DNA of 64,000 nt from Clostridiales bacterium (GTDB lineage Bacteria; Bacillota; Clostridia; Oscillospirales; Oscillospiraceae): assembly GCA_025757645.1 (NCBI GenBank), contig CP107216.1, positions 2,201,001-2,265,000 of the forward strand. The letters are read 5' to 3'. The translations under genes and the position numbers were made by a program. This document shows positions 17,069 to 26,267 of the stretch, one piece after another. How positions within the stretch are numbered: the stretch's first letter is position 1; each line of letters opens with the position of its first letter. Below the pieces are notes generated by a model that was not told the DNA's origin, searched no databases, and saw only the letters and a list, made by a program, of their open reading frames with translations.

Positions 17069-19056
17069 CACACCAGCCCCGCGATCGCATACGCGGCAAA
17101 CGCCACGACCCATGCCACTGAGCACTGCAGAACCACGACGCCGACCGTCTTGAGCCGGGAATCCAGTTCGCGGCGGATGGTGGCGATGGCGGCCACACAC
17201 GGCGTATACAGCAGCGTGAACACGAGAAAGCTGATGGCGGAGCGCGTGGTGAGCAGCGACGAAATGGCCGCGCCGCCGAGCAGCACCTGCAGCGTGCTGA
17301 CAACGGATTCCTTGGCGATAAAGCCGGAGATGAGCGCCGTGGCGCACCGCCAGTCGCCGAAGCCGAGCGGCCGGAAGACGGGCGCGATGAACTGCCCGAT
17401 GAGCGCGAGCAGGCTGTTGGCACTGTCGGCCACGACGTTCAGGCGCGTGTCAAAGCTCTGGAGGAACCAGATGATGATCGTCGCGAGGAAAATGACCGTG
17501 AACGCGCGCTGGAGGAAATCCTTTGCCTTCTCCCAGAGCAGCAGCGCCACGCTCTTGAGTCCGGGCATGCGGTAATTCGGCAGCTCCATGACAAACGGCA
17601 CGGGCTTGCCGCGGAAGGCCGTCTTGTTCATGATGAGCGCCGCGAGGATGCCGATCAGGATGCCGAGGACATACAGCCCCAGCATGACGAGCGCGCGGTA
17701 GCGCGGGAAAAACGCCGCGGTGAAAAAGGCGTAGATCGAGATCTTCGCCGAGCAGCTCATATACGGCGTGAGCAGGATGGTCATCTTCCGGTCGCGGTCA
17801 GACGAGACGGTGCGCGTGGCCATGATGGCCGGCACCGAGCAGCCGAAGCCGATGAGCATCGGCACGATGCTGCGCCCTGACAGGCCGATCTTGCGCAGGG
17901 GCTTATCCATGACGAAGGCGACGCGGGCCATATAGCCGGTGTCCTCCAGAATGGACAGGAAGAAAAACAGCGTCACGATGATCGGCAGGAACACGAGCAC
18001 GCTGCCGACGCCGGCGAACACGCCGTCGATGATGAGGCTATGTACCACGGGGTTGATGCCGTAGGCCGTGAGCGCGGCGTCCACGACGCCGGTCAGCGCG
18101 TCGATGCCGAGCTGCAGCAGGTCGGACAGCCACTGGCCGATGACGTTGAACGTGAGATAAAACGTGAGGAACATCACGACGAGAAACATCGGCAGGGCGG
18201 TATATTTGCCTGTGAGGATGCGGTCGATCTTCATGGAGCGCGCGTGCTCCTTGCTCTCGTGGCACTTGACCACGGAAGCAGCCACAACGCCCTCGATGAA
18301 CGTGTAGCGCATGTCCGCGAGCGCCGCGTTGCGGTCGAGCCCGGTCTCGTTTTCCATCTGCACGATGCAGTGCTCAAGCAGCTCCCGCTCGTTTTCGTCG
18401 AGCGCGAGCGACTGCGCGAGATCGTCCCCGCCCTCGATGAGCTTGGCCGCGCAGAAACGCGCCGGCACGCCGATACGGTCGGCATGGTCGGCGATCAGGT
18501 GCACGACCGCGTGGATGCAGCGGTGCACGGCCGAATCATCCGCGCAGAAGTCCGTCACCTTCGGCAGCGTCTGGCTGCGCGCAACGGTCAGCGCCTGATC
18601 CACGAGCTCAGACACGCCCTCCCCCTTCGCCGCCGAGATCGGCACGATGGGGATGCCCAGCGCCTGGCTCATCTTCTGCACGTCGATGGCGCCGCCGTTG
18701 GCGTGCACCTCGTCCATCATGTTCAGCGCCAGCACCATCGGCACGCGCAGCTCGAGCAGCTGCAGCGTCAGGTACAGGTTGCGCTCGATGTTCGTGGCGT
18801 CCACGATGTTGATGATGCCGTCCGGCTTCTGGTTGATGATAAAATCGCGCGAGACGATCTCCTCCTGCGTATACGGACGCAGGGAGTAGATGCCCGGCAG
18901 GTCAACGACGGAGCAGCCCTTCTCGTCGCGCATCTCGCCCATCTTCTGGTCGACGGTCACGCCCGGAAAGTTGCCCACGTGCTGGTTGGAACCGGTGAGG
19001 GCGTTGAACAGCGTCGTCTTGCCGCAGTTCTGGTTGCCGACAAGCGCAAAGATCAT
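17068..19056 (-). CDS. feoB: Ferrous iron transporter FeoB
   Basis: A 662-residue protein. The N-terminal G domain has GNQNCGKTTLFNALTG, the switch GVTVDQKMG, DLPGIYSL and NMMD. Then follow the helical GDI-like segment and two Gate repeats containing FGCSVPAIMATRT and SCSAKISIY. It imports Fe2+ across the plasma membrane. It overlaps feoA by 4 bases upstream and the Cys-rich companion downstream. It is somewhat shorter than the E. coli protein but normal for Firmicutes. Confidence 0.97.
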   Translation of the reverse strand: MIFALVGNQNCGKTTLFNALTGSNQHVGNFPGVTVDQKMGEMRDEKGCSVVDLPGIYSLRPYTQEEIVSRDFIINQKPDGIINIVDATNIERNLYLTLQLLELRVPMVLALNMMDEVHANGGAIDVQKMSQALGIPIVPISAAKGEGVSELVDQALTVARSQTLPKVTDFCADDSAVHRCIHAVVHLIADHADRIGVPARFCAAKLIEGGDDLAQSLALDENERELLEHCIVQMENETGLDRNAALADMRYTFIEGVVAASVVKCHESKEHARSMKIDRILTGKYTALPMFLVVMFLTFYLTFNVIGQWLSDLLQLGIDALTGVVDAALTAYGINPVVHSLIIDGVFAGVGSVLVFLPIIVTLFFFLSILEDTGYMARVAFVMDKPLRKIGLSGRSIVPMLIGFGCSVPAIMATRTVSSDRDRKMTILLTPYMSCSAKISIYAFFTAAFFPRYRALVMLGLYVLGILIGILAALIMNKTAFRGKPVPFVMELPNYRMPGLKSVALLLWEKAKDFLQRAFTVIFLATIIIWFLQSFDTRLNVVADSANSLLALIGQFIAPVFRPLGFGDWRCATALISGFIAKESVVSTLQVLLGGAAISSLLTTRSAISFLVFTLLYTPCVAAIATIRRELDSRLKTVGVVVLQCSVAWVVAFAAYAIAGLV

Positions 19057-19283
19057 GCCGACACCCCCTCGACCTCGATCTTCTTCGCTTCTTCTACGCG
19101 CAGCGTCAATTCATAGCCGCGCACGCGGATCTCGATGGGGTCGCCCATCGGCGCCACCTTCTGCAAAGTGACGCGCGTCCGGGGTGTCAGCCCCATGTCC
19201 AACAGCCGGCATCGCAGCGCGCCGTCCCCACCGACGGCCGTGATGACTGCTGAGGAACCGATCTTCAATTCATTTAATGTCAT
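19053..19283 (-). CDS. feoA: FeoA family protein
   Basis: A 76-residue SH3-like FeoA domain: LNELKIGSSAVITAV, LRCRLLDMGLTPRTRVTLQKVAPMGDPIEIRVRGYELTLR. FeoA is a small cytosolic partner of FeoB. ATG 19283 lies 8 bases behind AGAAAGG; the in-frame ATG at 19289 is too close. Only one feoA is present here. It begins the feoA-feoB-Cys-rich operon. Confidence 0.93.
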   Translation of the reverse strand: MTLNELKIGSSAVITAVGGDGALRCRLLDMGLTPRTRVTLQKVAPMGDPIEIRVRGYELTLRVEEAKKIEVEGVSA

Positions 19284-19314
19284 TGCCATTGCCTTTCTGT
19301 CAAAATTCATTTCC

Positions 19315-19354
19315 CTAGTGAAAAAGACTAGCATGGCGGGCGCGATTTTGTCAA
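19315..19354 (-). promoter_or_regulatory. feo promoter with inverted repeat over the -10
   Basis: On the minus strand TTGACA (19349-19354), an 18-base spacer and TAGTCT (19325-19330), preceded by TGC. An inverted repeat CTAGT-N7-ACTAG (19315-19331) covers the -10 and start-site region, where a repressor would block transcription. The regulator is not known; an iron-responsive one is plausible. Confidence 0.6.
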
Positions 19355-19396
19355 GAGTCTGGCAGGGATTTCCGCGATTTCTGCCGAACGGCGGCG

Positions 19397-19433
19397 AAAA
19401 AACATCCCGGAGCGGAAAAACCACTCCGGGATG
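19397..19433 (-). terminator. Terminator of the CotH/SLH gene
   Basis: Minus strand: arms CATCCCGGAG and complement followed by TTTTTT. It lies 30 bases after the stop of the surface-protein gene. Confidence 0.85.
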
Positions 19434-19462
19434 CCGGACTGCCGGTACTGTTGCAGCGGCTG

Positions 19463-22400
19463 TCAGGGCTCAGGCGCCGGCTGGACAACGTTCAAAATGT
19501 AGCGCATCATGATCATCGCAAACTGCGCGCGTGTGGTCACGCCCTGCGGATCGAGAAGCGTCCGGCCGCCGATGGCATTGCCGGAGATCAGCCGCTCGCC
19601 CACCGCCCAGGTCATGGGCGCAAGCGCAAAAGCGGACACGCTGCCCGCGTCCGCAAACGCCGACAGGTCGCCGCAGGCATCCAGATCACAGCCCTTGAAG
19701 CGGGCGTACCGATACAGGATGGCCGCCGTCTGCTCGCGGGTCGCCAGACCGTTGGGATCAAACCGGCCGCCGCCGACACCGTTCACGATGCCGCTGCCCG
19801 CCGCCCAGCCGATCGCCCCGGCATACCAGGCGCCGCTGCGCACATCGGTGAAGGCACTTTCCGCCGCGGCGGCGGGCTCGCCCTCGAGCCGATAGAGGAT
19901 CATGACGATCATGGCGCGGGTGAGCCGTGCGCTCGGTTCAAAGGTCGTGTCGGACGTGCCGGCAAAGAGCTTGTGCGCCACGGTGAAGTCAATGGCGTTG
20001 TGCGCCCAGTTGCCCGCGGGCGGCATATCGGTGAATCTGCTGCCCGGACAGGCTTTGCCGCCGGGGCACGGAGCGGACACCGGGTCTCTTGCCCCGCAGA
20101 CGGTGCAGACCCCGTTGACATAGCGGTGCGCGGCGGGGATGGTCTCCTGCGCCGTCAGCACCTCGCCGCAGAGGGCGCACCGGCTGCCCTCGGTCAGGCC
20201 CGGCGTGGTGCAGGTGGCCGCCACGGCCGGGAGCGCCTCAGGCGCGTGGGCTCTGGCCGGGATGGTCTCGGTCATCGTCTCGCCGGCATCGCTGGTGTAA
20301 ACGCGCGTGCCGGTGGATGTGCAGGTCGGCTCCCGCGTGACGACGCCGGCGTCCCACGTGTGGGCATAGGCGGCGCGCATTTGCGCGATGCGCGCGGTGA
20401 GCCAGGCGTCCATGTCCGCCACGGTATCGGCATACGTCGTGCCGGCCGGCCAGGCACGATCACCGGCGCGGATAAGCGGCCACAACCGGTCATTCATGGC
20501 GGCGCTGGCCGACAGGTGTGCGCCGCCGGTCATGACCCTGCCGCCGTCCCCCACAAGCCGCTGCGCCTGCGCGAGGAACGTATCGTGACAGTAATTGCCG
20601 ACGGCCGCGCGGAAGCCGGGGATCTGCAGGAGCGCGGACACGAGGTAGCGCCCGCCGTCAAAGTCATCGTCCGCGCCGATATCGCCGCAGGCCAGCTCCA
20701 TATCCGAAACAGGGCCTGCGTACAGCAGACCGCCGGCATCCTTATAAAAGGATAGCGAGACGCCGACCGCACACGCATCGGCGGCCAGACGCTGCAGCAG
20801 GTAAACCTGCACGAGCGAGGTCAGGTCGCAGTATTCATAATAGTACTTACCGGTCTCGGCATTGTAGCCGGTGTAGTTCCCGGCGGCATCCTGCGCGTAG
20901 ACCGCATCCTCAAAGGCCTGATAATACTCGCTGATGTAGGCCATGGCGTCCCGGCCGCACCACGCGGGACTCTGGACATTCATGGCGCAGCCGCGCGCGG
21001 TCACAAAGCCGTTGGCCGCGTCCTGCTTTGCCTTGGCGGTGTCGCTACGCGCGAGCAGGTAGCCGCCGGTGATGTCGGCGGGCTCGGTCAGCCCGGCCGT
21101 GTACCGGTAGGTCCGGCCGTACCGGTTCTCGGCCGCGGCCGTGGTCATATCGCTGCCGTAGTCCGCATTGACGGCCGCGTAGGCGGTCTCCATGCCGGTG
21201 ATGTCCACACCAGTACTGCCGACGGCGTTCGTCTCGCTGACAAGATAAGTGCCGCGGTAGACGCCGTCATAGTACAGATCCACCCAGTCGGCCGCGGGTG
21301 TGTACGGCATGCCCAGCGACACGGCAAGCTCCCGGAAGAGCTTGTCGTGCAAAAGCGTTGCGTCGTCACAGCAGGCCAGCAGCGTCCAGCGCTCAGCCGC
21401 TTCCCCGCAGGCGGCGAGATCACACGCCTGGTCGAGCCGGAGCTGATACGACCGCTTCCCGGCGGCCGCAGGGTCGGTCCTGCCGCACGCACGGAGCTGC
21501 GTGCGCACACCGTCACAGACGGCATTGCCGTCCCGGTCGGCCAGCAGCAGCTGCGCCGCGGCGTTGGCATCGCCGGCATCCACAAAGGCTCGGCCCTGTG
21601 CGGACGGATCTTCGCTCGTGATGTAAAGCGCGCTGAGATTCTCGGACTGCGCCACGCACAGCGTGCCGGCCGCCTCGCCGTTGATGCGGACGGTGAGCGT
21701 GTAAAGGCCGTCGTCCGCGGCGGCAAGCTCTGTGATGTTGACGGTCTCGCCGAGCGGTTCTATGCCCTTGCTGCCCTGCAGCTCCACGGTCGGGTTCGTG
21801 CAGTTTTGCGTGTGCACCGTCACGGCGAGGCGGCTCAGATCCGCGCTCGCGGGCAAAAACAGATACTGCGCCGCGTCCATGCTCAGGCCGGTCACGGTAC
21901 GCCCATCCACCTGCGCGTCGATCGTGCCGAGCAGTTCGGACGGTGCAAACGCGCCTTCTGGCAGCGTCGTCACCGTGACCGTGTTGGAGTAGTACGGCGA
22001 GAAATACCACCTGCCGTCCACCTGCGTGCAGCCGGCCAGGCGGAACGTGTACGCCGTTGCCGGCGCGAGACCCGTGACGATGCAGACGGGCTTTGCGGTC
22101 AGGGGCAGAGCGGTCCAGGTGCTGCCGCCGTCGGCGCTCATCTCGACGCGGTAGTTTTCCGCACCAGCGGCCGCCGTCCAGTCGAGACGGACCTGCTTCT
22201 GGCCGATCTCGGCCGCAGCCGCGTCCCGGACACCGCCGGGCAGGATCTCATACTGCGCGGACACCGTGCCGTAGAAGTCGCGCATGCCCCGGATCGAGAC
22301 GGTGCCGAGACCGACGCGCGTGTTGTTCGTATAGGAGATGCAGCCATCGACGTCCGCTTCGTCGGTCCTGACCGTCAGCTGCCTGCCCTGATACGTGACC

Positions 22401-22960
22401 GCAACGGCGCAGACGGCATCTTTGCCGTTATAGACCGCGGGCGCGGTCTTGACCTGCGCATCGGCAATATTCTTTCCCTGCGTGCCGCACTTCGTGCAGA
22501 CATGATCAGCATCCCAGCTGTGGCCCGCATAGCGGAGCACCGCGCTGCGGCAGGTCTCGCCGCAGGTCCTGCAGGTGGTGATGGCATAGCCGTTCGTGGT
22601 GCAGGTGCGGGTGTCGACCGTCTCCGTGTCGTGAACGATGCCGTCATCGTCGAAGTGATACGTCCCGCCGTCGAGCTGCTGCCAGCCGGTGACATGCTCG
22701 CCGGACAGGAAATACATCCGGTCGGCCGTGCCCTCGACCGTCAGCCAGCCGGTGTACTGCGCGGCCCGGATGTCGACTGTCTCCCCGCAGACCGCGCACA
22801 CGGACTTTCCGCCGCGGCAGGTCGTCAGCGTGTGGCCGTGCGCGCAGCCGCCGCTCCCCGCCGCGTCCGCAGCCAGCGCCTGCGGGCAGATCAGCGCCGA
22901 CACCAGTGCGGCTGCCAGCAGAAAGGCCCGGACCCTGTCCGCAAAATGGGATCTATGCAT
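19463..22960 (-). CDS. Large secreted CotH-kinase-like protein with SLH anchors
   Basis: A 1165-residue surface protein. ATG 22960 has GGAGGGGGG 6-8 bases upstream. The order is: signal peptide ending ALA; Cys-pair Zn-ribbon-like segments (CAVCGE, CRTCGE, CTKCG); a cell-wall-binding-like repeat (GWQQLDGGTYHFDDDG); a fibronectin-III-like domain (about 243-335); a CotH-like region with VDLYYDGVYRGTYLVSE near 558-574; and more CxxCG segments. Three SLH domains (about 975-1160) follow. CotH proteins are atypical kinases that phosphorylate spore-coat proteins. Here the domain is exported and tethered to the cell surface. I could not verify the ATP-site residues. Likely monocistronic. Confidence 0.75.
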   Translation of the reverse strand: MHRSHFADRVRAFLLAAALVSALICPQALAADAAGSGGCAHGHTLTTCRGGKSVCAVCGETVDIRAAQYTGWLTVEGTADRMYFLSGEHVTGWQQLDGGTYHFDDDGIVHDTETVDTRTCTTNGYAITTCRTCGETCRSAVLRYAGHSWDADHVCTKCGTQGKNIADAQVKTAPAVYNGKDAVCAVAVTYQGRQLTVRTDEADVDGCISYTNNTRVGLGTVSIRGMRDFYGTVSAQYEILPGGVRDAAAAEIGQKQVRLDWTAAAGAENYRVEMSADGGSTWTALPLTAKPVCIVTGLAPATAYTFRLAGCTQVDGRWYFSPYYSNTVTVTTLPEGAFAPSELLGTIDAQVDGRTVTGLSMDAAQYLFLPASADLSRLAVTVHTQNCTNPTVELQGSKGIEPLGETVNITELAAADDGLYTLTVRINGEAAGTLCVAQSENLSALYITSEDPSAQGRAFVDAGDANAAAQLLLADRDGNAVCDGVRTQLRACGRTDPAAAGKRSYQLRLDQACDLAACGEAAERWTLLACCDDATLLHDKLFRELAVSLGMPYTPAADWVDLYYDGVYRGTYLVSETNAVGSTGVDITGMETAYAAVNADYGSDMTTAAAENRYGRTYRYTAGLTEPADITGGYLLARSDTAKAKQDAANGFVTARGCAMNVQSPAWCGRDAMAYISEYYQAFEDAVYAQDAAGNYTGYNAETGKYYYEYCDLTSLVQVYLLQRLAADACAVGVSLSFYKDAGGLLYAGPVSDMELACGDIGADDDFDGGRYLVSALLQIPGFRAAVGNYCHDTFLAQAQRLVGDGGRVMTGGAHLSASAAMNDRLWPLIRAGDRAWPAGTTYADTVADMDAWLTARIAQMRAAYAHTWDAGVVTREPTCTSTGTRVYTSDAGETMTETIPARAHAPEALPAVAATCTTPGLTEGSRCALCGEVLTAQETIPAAHRYVNGVCTVCGARDPVSAPCPGGKACPGSRFTDMPPAGNWAHNAIDFTVAHKLFAGTSDTTFEPSARLTRAMIVMILYRLEGEPAAAAESAFTDVRSGAWYAGAIGWAAGSGIVNGVGGGRFDPNGLATREQTAAILYRYARFKGCDLDACGDLSAFADAGSVSAFALAPMTWAVGERLISGNAIGGRTLLDPQGVTTRAQFAMIMMRYILNVVQPAPEP

Positions 22961-23205
22961 GTTTTTCCCCCCTCCGTTGCTCTTTTCGCCGTTGAAAACG
23001 ACAGAAAAGAGCAACCGTTTCCTTGATTTCGCCTGTTGTTTGATGTTGTGCTGCGATTCATGACCGAAACTTCGATAGAAAAATATAATATTTTGTCATT
23101 TTATCATGAATTTTCACGAATCGCAAGATTGCTTTCGGCAAAAGCGCCGAATATTTGCACATCTTTCCCCAACTCAGGAAAAACCTGACTGGGCGCACGA
23201 AACAT

Positions 23206-23234
23206 TTGACACACACACCGGCCGCTCCTATAAT
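23206..23234 (+). promoter_or_regulatory. Consensus sigma-A promoter for the two-component operon
   Basis: TTGACA (23206-23211), 17-base spacer, TATAAT (23229-23234): a perfect match on both elements. Transcription would start near 23241. The AT-rich 22961-23200 stretch before it probably holds the divergent promoter of the CotH/SLH gene. Confidence 0.9.
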
Positions 23235-23254
23235 CGAACCGGGCATCGGATTCG

Positions 23255-23282
23255 GATGCCGTTTTGATGCCAAACGGATGTA
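23255..23282 (+). repeat. Triple 11-bp-spaced direct repeat (possible regulator site)
   Basis: GATGCC (23255), GATGCC (23266) and GATGTA (23277), each 11 bases apart, lie between the likely transcription start and the response-regulator gene. A closely matching triple is at 26165-26192 behind the operon. Eleven-base spacing is typical of OmpR-family DNA binding. Confidence 0.5.
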
Positions 23283-23307
23283 ATTTTGACTCGAAGGAGG
23301 CGGTGGC

Positions 23308-23961
23308 ATGATCCAGATCCTGATCGTGGACGATGAAAAGCCGATCTGCGACCTGATCCAGATGAGCCTGACCCGCGCGGGCTATCACTGCACGTGCGTC
23401 TATGACGGGCTGGCCGCGGCGGACATTCTGGAACGCAACGTATTTGATCTCATTTTGCTCGATGTGATGCTGCCGAACGCCGACGGCTTCGAGCTGATGG
23501 AGTATATCCGCCCGCTGGGCATCCCGGTCATCTTTCTGACCGCGCGCGGCTCAGTCGACGACCGGGTGCGCGGCCTGCGCATGGGCGCGGAGGACTATAT
23601 CGTCAAGCCCTTTGAGGTCGTGGAGCTGCTCGCGCGCGTGGACGTCGTGCTGCGGCGCTACAACAAGACCGACGCCGTGATCGAGATCGGCGGGCTGCGC
23701 ATCGACACGCGCGCCATGCAGGTCTGGCGCGGCACGGAGGAGATCAGCCTGACGCACAAGGAATATGACCTGCTGCTGTTTTTCGCGCGCAACCCCGGCA
23801 CCGCGCTCTACCGCGAGACGATCTACGAGCACGTCTGGGGCGGCGAATACAGCTACGGCAGCAAGACCGTGGATCTGCACATCCAGCGGCTGCGCAAAAA
23901 GGTCGGCTGGGAAAACCGGCTGTTGGCCGTGAACAAGGTCGGCTACCGGCTGGAGGTATGA
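23308..23961 (+). CDS. OmpR/PhoB-family response regulator
   Basis: A 217-residue regulator. The receiver domain (1-120) has acidic DDE at 9-11, phosphoacceptor Asp in LILLDVMLPNADG, and the conserved Thr and Lys in FLTARG and YIVKPFE. The C-terminal winged helix (about 125-217) has SLTHKEYDLL and the recognition helix KTVDLHIQRLRKKVG. AAGGAGGCGG precedes the ATG by about 8 bases. It is followed 4 bases later by its sensor kinase. Confidence 0.93.
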   Translation: MIQILIVDDEKPICDLIQMSLTRAGYHCTCVYDGLAAADILERNVFDLILLDVMLPNADGFELMEYIRPLGIPVIFLTARGSVDDRVRGLRMGAEDYIVKPFEVVELLARVDVVLRRYNKTDAVIEIGGLRIDTRAMQVWRGTEEISLTHKEYDLLLFFARNPGTALYRETIYEHVWGGEYSYGSKTVDLHIQRLRKKVGWENRLLAVNKVGYRLEV

Positions 23962-23965
23962 GCGG

Positions 23966-25345
23966 ATGAAATTTCGCGCAAAGCTCACCATCGCCATGGT
24001 GCTGCTGCTGTCGCTGACCTACGGCATCGGCGGCAGCCTGATGATCGCGCAGTCGTTTTCTTCCTCCATCGACCGTGAGCGCGATGCCGCCGTGCAGACC
24101 TATCGCATGGTCGTGGACGTGCTGGAGCTGCTCGGTGACAACGCCTCGCCCGGCACGGCGGCCAACACCGTCGCGCTCGTGCTGCACAAGCTCGGCAGCG
24201 GCGGGTCGAGCACGGCAGCGCGCATCCGATTCGGCGCACAGATGACCACAACGGGCGACACCGCGCTGCTCGACGAAGCACCCGAGCCTCCGGCCGGCAG
24301 CGGCGTGACCAGCATCGTGCACACCGGCAACGGCCGGCACTACCTCATGCTCGGCGCCACGGCCGACGGCACGACCGTCCAGCTCGCGTTCGACGTGACG
24401 GAGGCCTACACCGTGCGCCAGACGCAGCAGCGCGCGTATCACACGACGTTCGTGATCCTCATCGTCATCGGCGCGGCCGTGTCGTGGCTCACGTCCTACC
24501 TGCTGACGCGCCCGCTCGGCACGCTTTCACGCGCGTCAAGAGAGCTGGCGCGCGGCAACCTAAGCTATCGGGCGCCCGTGCGCTCGCGCGACGAGGTGGG
24601 GCAGCTGGCATCCGACTTCAACCGCATGGCCGGGCAGCTGGAGCAGAACGTCAAGCGCATTCAGGAGAGCATGGCGCTGCAGGAGCGGTTCATGGCCGAC
24701 TTCTCGCACGAGATGAAAACGCCCATGACCTCCATCATCGGCTATGCAGACCTTTTGCGCAGTCAGGTGCTCACGCCCGACGAGCAGATGGACGCGGCAA
24801 ACTACATCTTCTCCGAGGGCAAGCGGCTCGAAGCGCTGGGGCTGAAGCTGCTGGATATGCTCTCGCTCGACCAGTCAAAGCTCCAGCTCGTGCCCGCGCA
24901 TCCTGCCGATCTCGTGGCGGGGCTGCTCGAGCACCTCAAGCGCCTGTACGCACAAAAAGGCATTGCCCTGCAGTACCGCACGGCGGAGGGCATGTGCTTT
25001 CTCGAGCCGGATCTGTTCAAGACCCTGCTCGTGAACCTGATGGACAACGCCCGCAAGGCGCTCGACAACGGCGGCAACATCTACGTCTGGCAGGAGATGC
25101 TGCCCGACGGCTGCCGCGTGCGCGTGCTCGACAACGGCCGCGGCATCCCGCCGGAAGCGCTCGCGCACCTGACGGAGGCGTTTTACCGTGTAGACAAGTC
25201 GCGCTCGCGCGCACAGGGCGGCGCGGGCCTCGGCCTGTCGCTGTGCAACGAGATCGTGCAACTGCACGGCGGCACGATGCAGTTTGAGAGCCGTGTCGGC
25301 AACGGCACGGTCGTGACCGTGGAGCTGAAAGGAGGCCGTGTATGA
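23966..25345 (+). CDS. Sensor histidine kinase
   Basis: A 459-residue membrane kinase. A first transmembrane helix (residues 7-25), an extracytoplasmic sensor of about 130 residues, a second helix (FVILIVIGAAVSWLTSYLL) and a HAMP domain are followed by the H-box FSHEMKTPMTSIIGY. The N-box (NLMDNARKAL), G1 (DNGRGIP) and G2 (GGAGLGLSL) are complete. The sensor sequence resembles nothing I recognise. It overlaps the third gene by 4 bases. Confidence 0.92.
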   Translation: MKFRAKLTIAMVLLLSLTYGIGGSLMIAQSFSSSIDRERDAAVQTYRMVVDVLELLGDNASPGTAANTVALVLHKLGSGGSSTAARIRFGAQMTTTGDTALLDEAPEPPAGSGVTSIVHTGNGRHYLMLGATADGTTVQLAFDVTEAYTVRQTQQRAYHTTFVILIVIGAAVSWLTSYLLTRPLGTLSRASRELARGNLSYRAPVRSRDEVGQLASDFNRMAGQLEQNVKRIQESMALQERFMADFSHEMKTPMTSIIGYADLLRSQVLTPDEQMDAANYIFSEGKRLEALGLKLLDMLSLDQSKLQLVPAHPADLVAGLLEHLKRLYAQKGIALQYRTAEGMCFLEPDLFKTLLVNLMDNARKALDNGGNIYVWQEMLPDGCRVRVLDNGRGIPPEALAHLTEAFYRVDKSRSRAQGGAGLGLSLCNEIVQLHGGTMQFESRVGNGTVVTVELKGGRV

Positions 25346-26166
25346 AGCCATGGATGCGCACCGCCGTGGCCGTCGTGCTCGTGCTGACGATCGCGGCGGG
25401 CGGCTTTTTTCTGCCGAACCTCGTGGCCGTGCGGCTCGACCGCACAGATCAGGACACGGCGTTTTCCCTCAGCGCCGGCGACGAGCAGGGGCCGGCCACC
25501 GTTCTGCGCCGGAAACTGACCGACGGCATGCAGAACCTGTTTTACGGTGCCGAGGAGCCCGTCGAGCTCGATGAGAGCGCCGCGGTGCACACGCTGGCCG
25601 AGATGGCGCAGTACGCGCAGGATCTTCTGGGCGCGCTGGAAAAGGACAGCGCGCTGTTCGGCGGCGACTTTTCCGTGCAGGAGGGCGCGACCGTCCAGTA
25701 CGCGAACTACGGCAGCGGCTTCGTCCTCTGGGGCATCACGCTGAGCAACCCGCGCGGCGACACGGCGTCGTTCCTGCTCGACGATGCGACCGGCTGCGTT
25801 CTGGCGCTCAGTTATGAATTTGCCTATACCTTCGCCTCCCAGATCCGGCAGAACGACCTGTGGGATTACCTGCTGAGCGTGTTTGAAAACCGCGTCGGCG
25901 CCACGGTCGCGGCCGCACTCGGCGTGCCGTACGACGAGGTGCAGATCCCGATACCGGAAGCGGCCCAAAAAATGCTCGTCCTGCGCGCAAGCGGCGGGAA
26001 CACCGCCCCACTGCGGCTGCTCAACTCCGGAACCGAGGGCAATTACAACGACGGCACAGACAGCAGCATCACCGACTATCTGCAGTTTTACGACCCGGAC
26101 GCCGACACCGCCTTTTCCCTGCCGGCGTGGCGTGTGGAAAATACTTTGTATTTCAACGCGCAATGA
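25342..26166 (+). CDS. Membrane-anchored protein of unknown function, third gene of the operon
   Basis: A 274-residue protein with an N-terminal membrane anchor or uncleaved signal (VAVVLVLTIAAGGFFLPNLV) and an exported remainder. The latter has alternating strands (TVQYANYGSGFVLWGITLSN, FLLDDATGCVLALSYEF). I recognise no family. Its 4-base overlap with the kinase suggests it works with that sensor, for example as an accessory that tunes the kinase from outside. This is inference from position only. Confidence 0.7.
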   Translation: MKPWMRTAVAVVLVLTIAAGGFFLPNLVAVRLDRTDQDTAFSLSAGDEQGPATVLRRKLTDGMQNLFYGAEEPVELDESAAVHTLAEMAQYAQDLLGALEKDSALFGGDFSVQEGATVQYANYGSGFVLWGITLSNPRGDTASFLLDDATGCVLALSYEFAYTFASQIRQNDLWDYLLSVFENRVGATVAAALGVPYDEVQIPIPEAAQKMLVLRASGGNTAPLRLLNSGTEGNYNDGTDSSITDYLQFYDPDADTAFSLPAWRVENTLYFNAQ

Positions 26167-26192
26167 TGCCGTTTGGATGCCAAAGCGTTGCC
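26165..26192 (+). repeat. Second triple 11-bp-spaced direct repeat
   Basis: GATGCC (26165), GATGCC (26176) and GTTGCC (26187), each 11 bases apart, begin at the stop codon of the operon's last gene. The flanking GTTT and CAAA bases match those of the repeat at 23255. Confidence 0.5.
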
Positions 26193-26203
26193 GGACGGAT
26201 CAC

Positions 26204-26249
26204 AGTCTCCGCTAAGATAGGGCCATACCCGCTTCGCGGAGACTTTTTT
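26204..26249 (+). terminator. Terminator of the two-component operon
   Basis: Arms AGTCTCCGC (26204-26212) and GCGGAGACT (26236-26244) with a 23-base loop and a T6 tail. It lies just before the ribosome site of the next gene, so it could also act as an attenuator for that gene. Confidence 0.7.
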
Positions 26250-26267
26250 CGTCAGGAGATGCCCATC

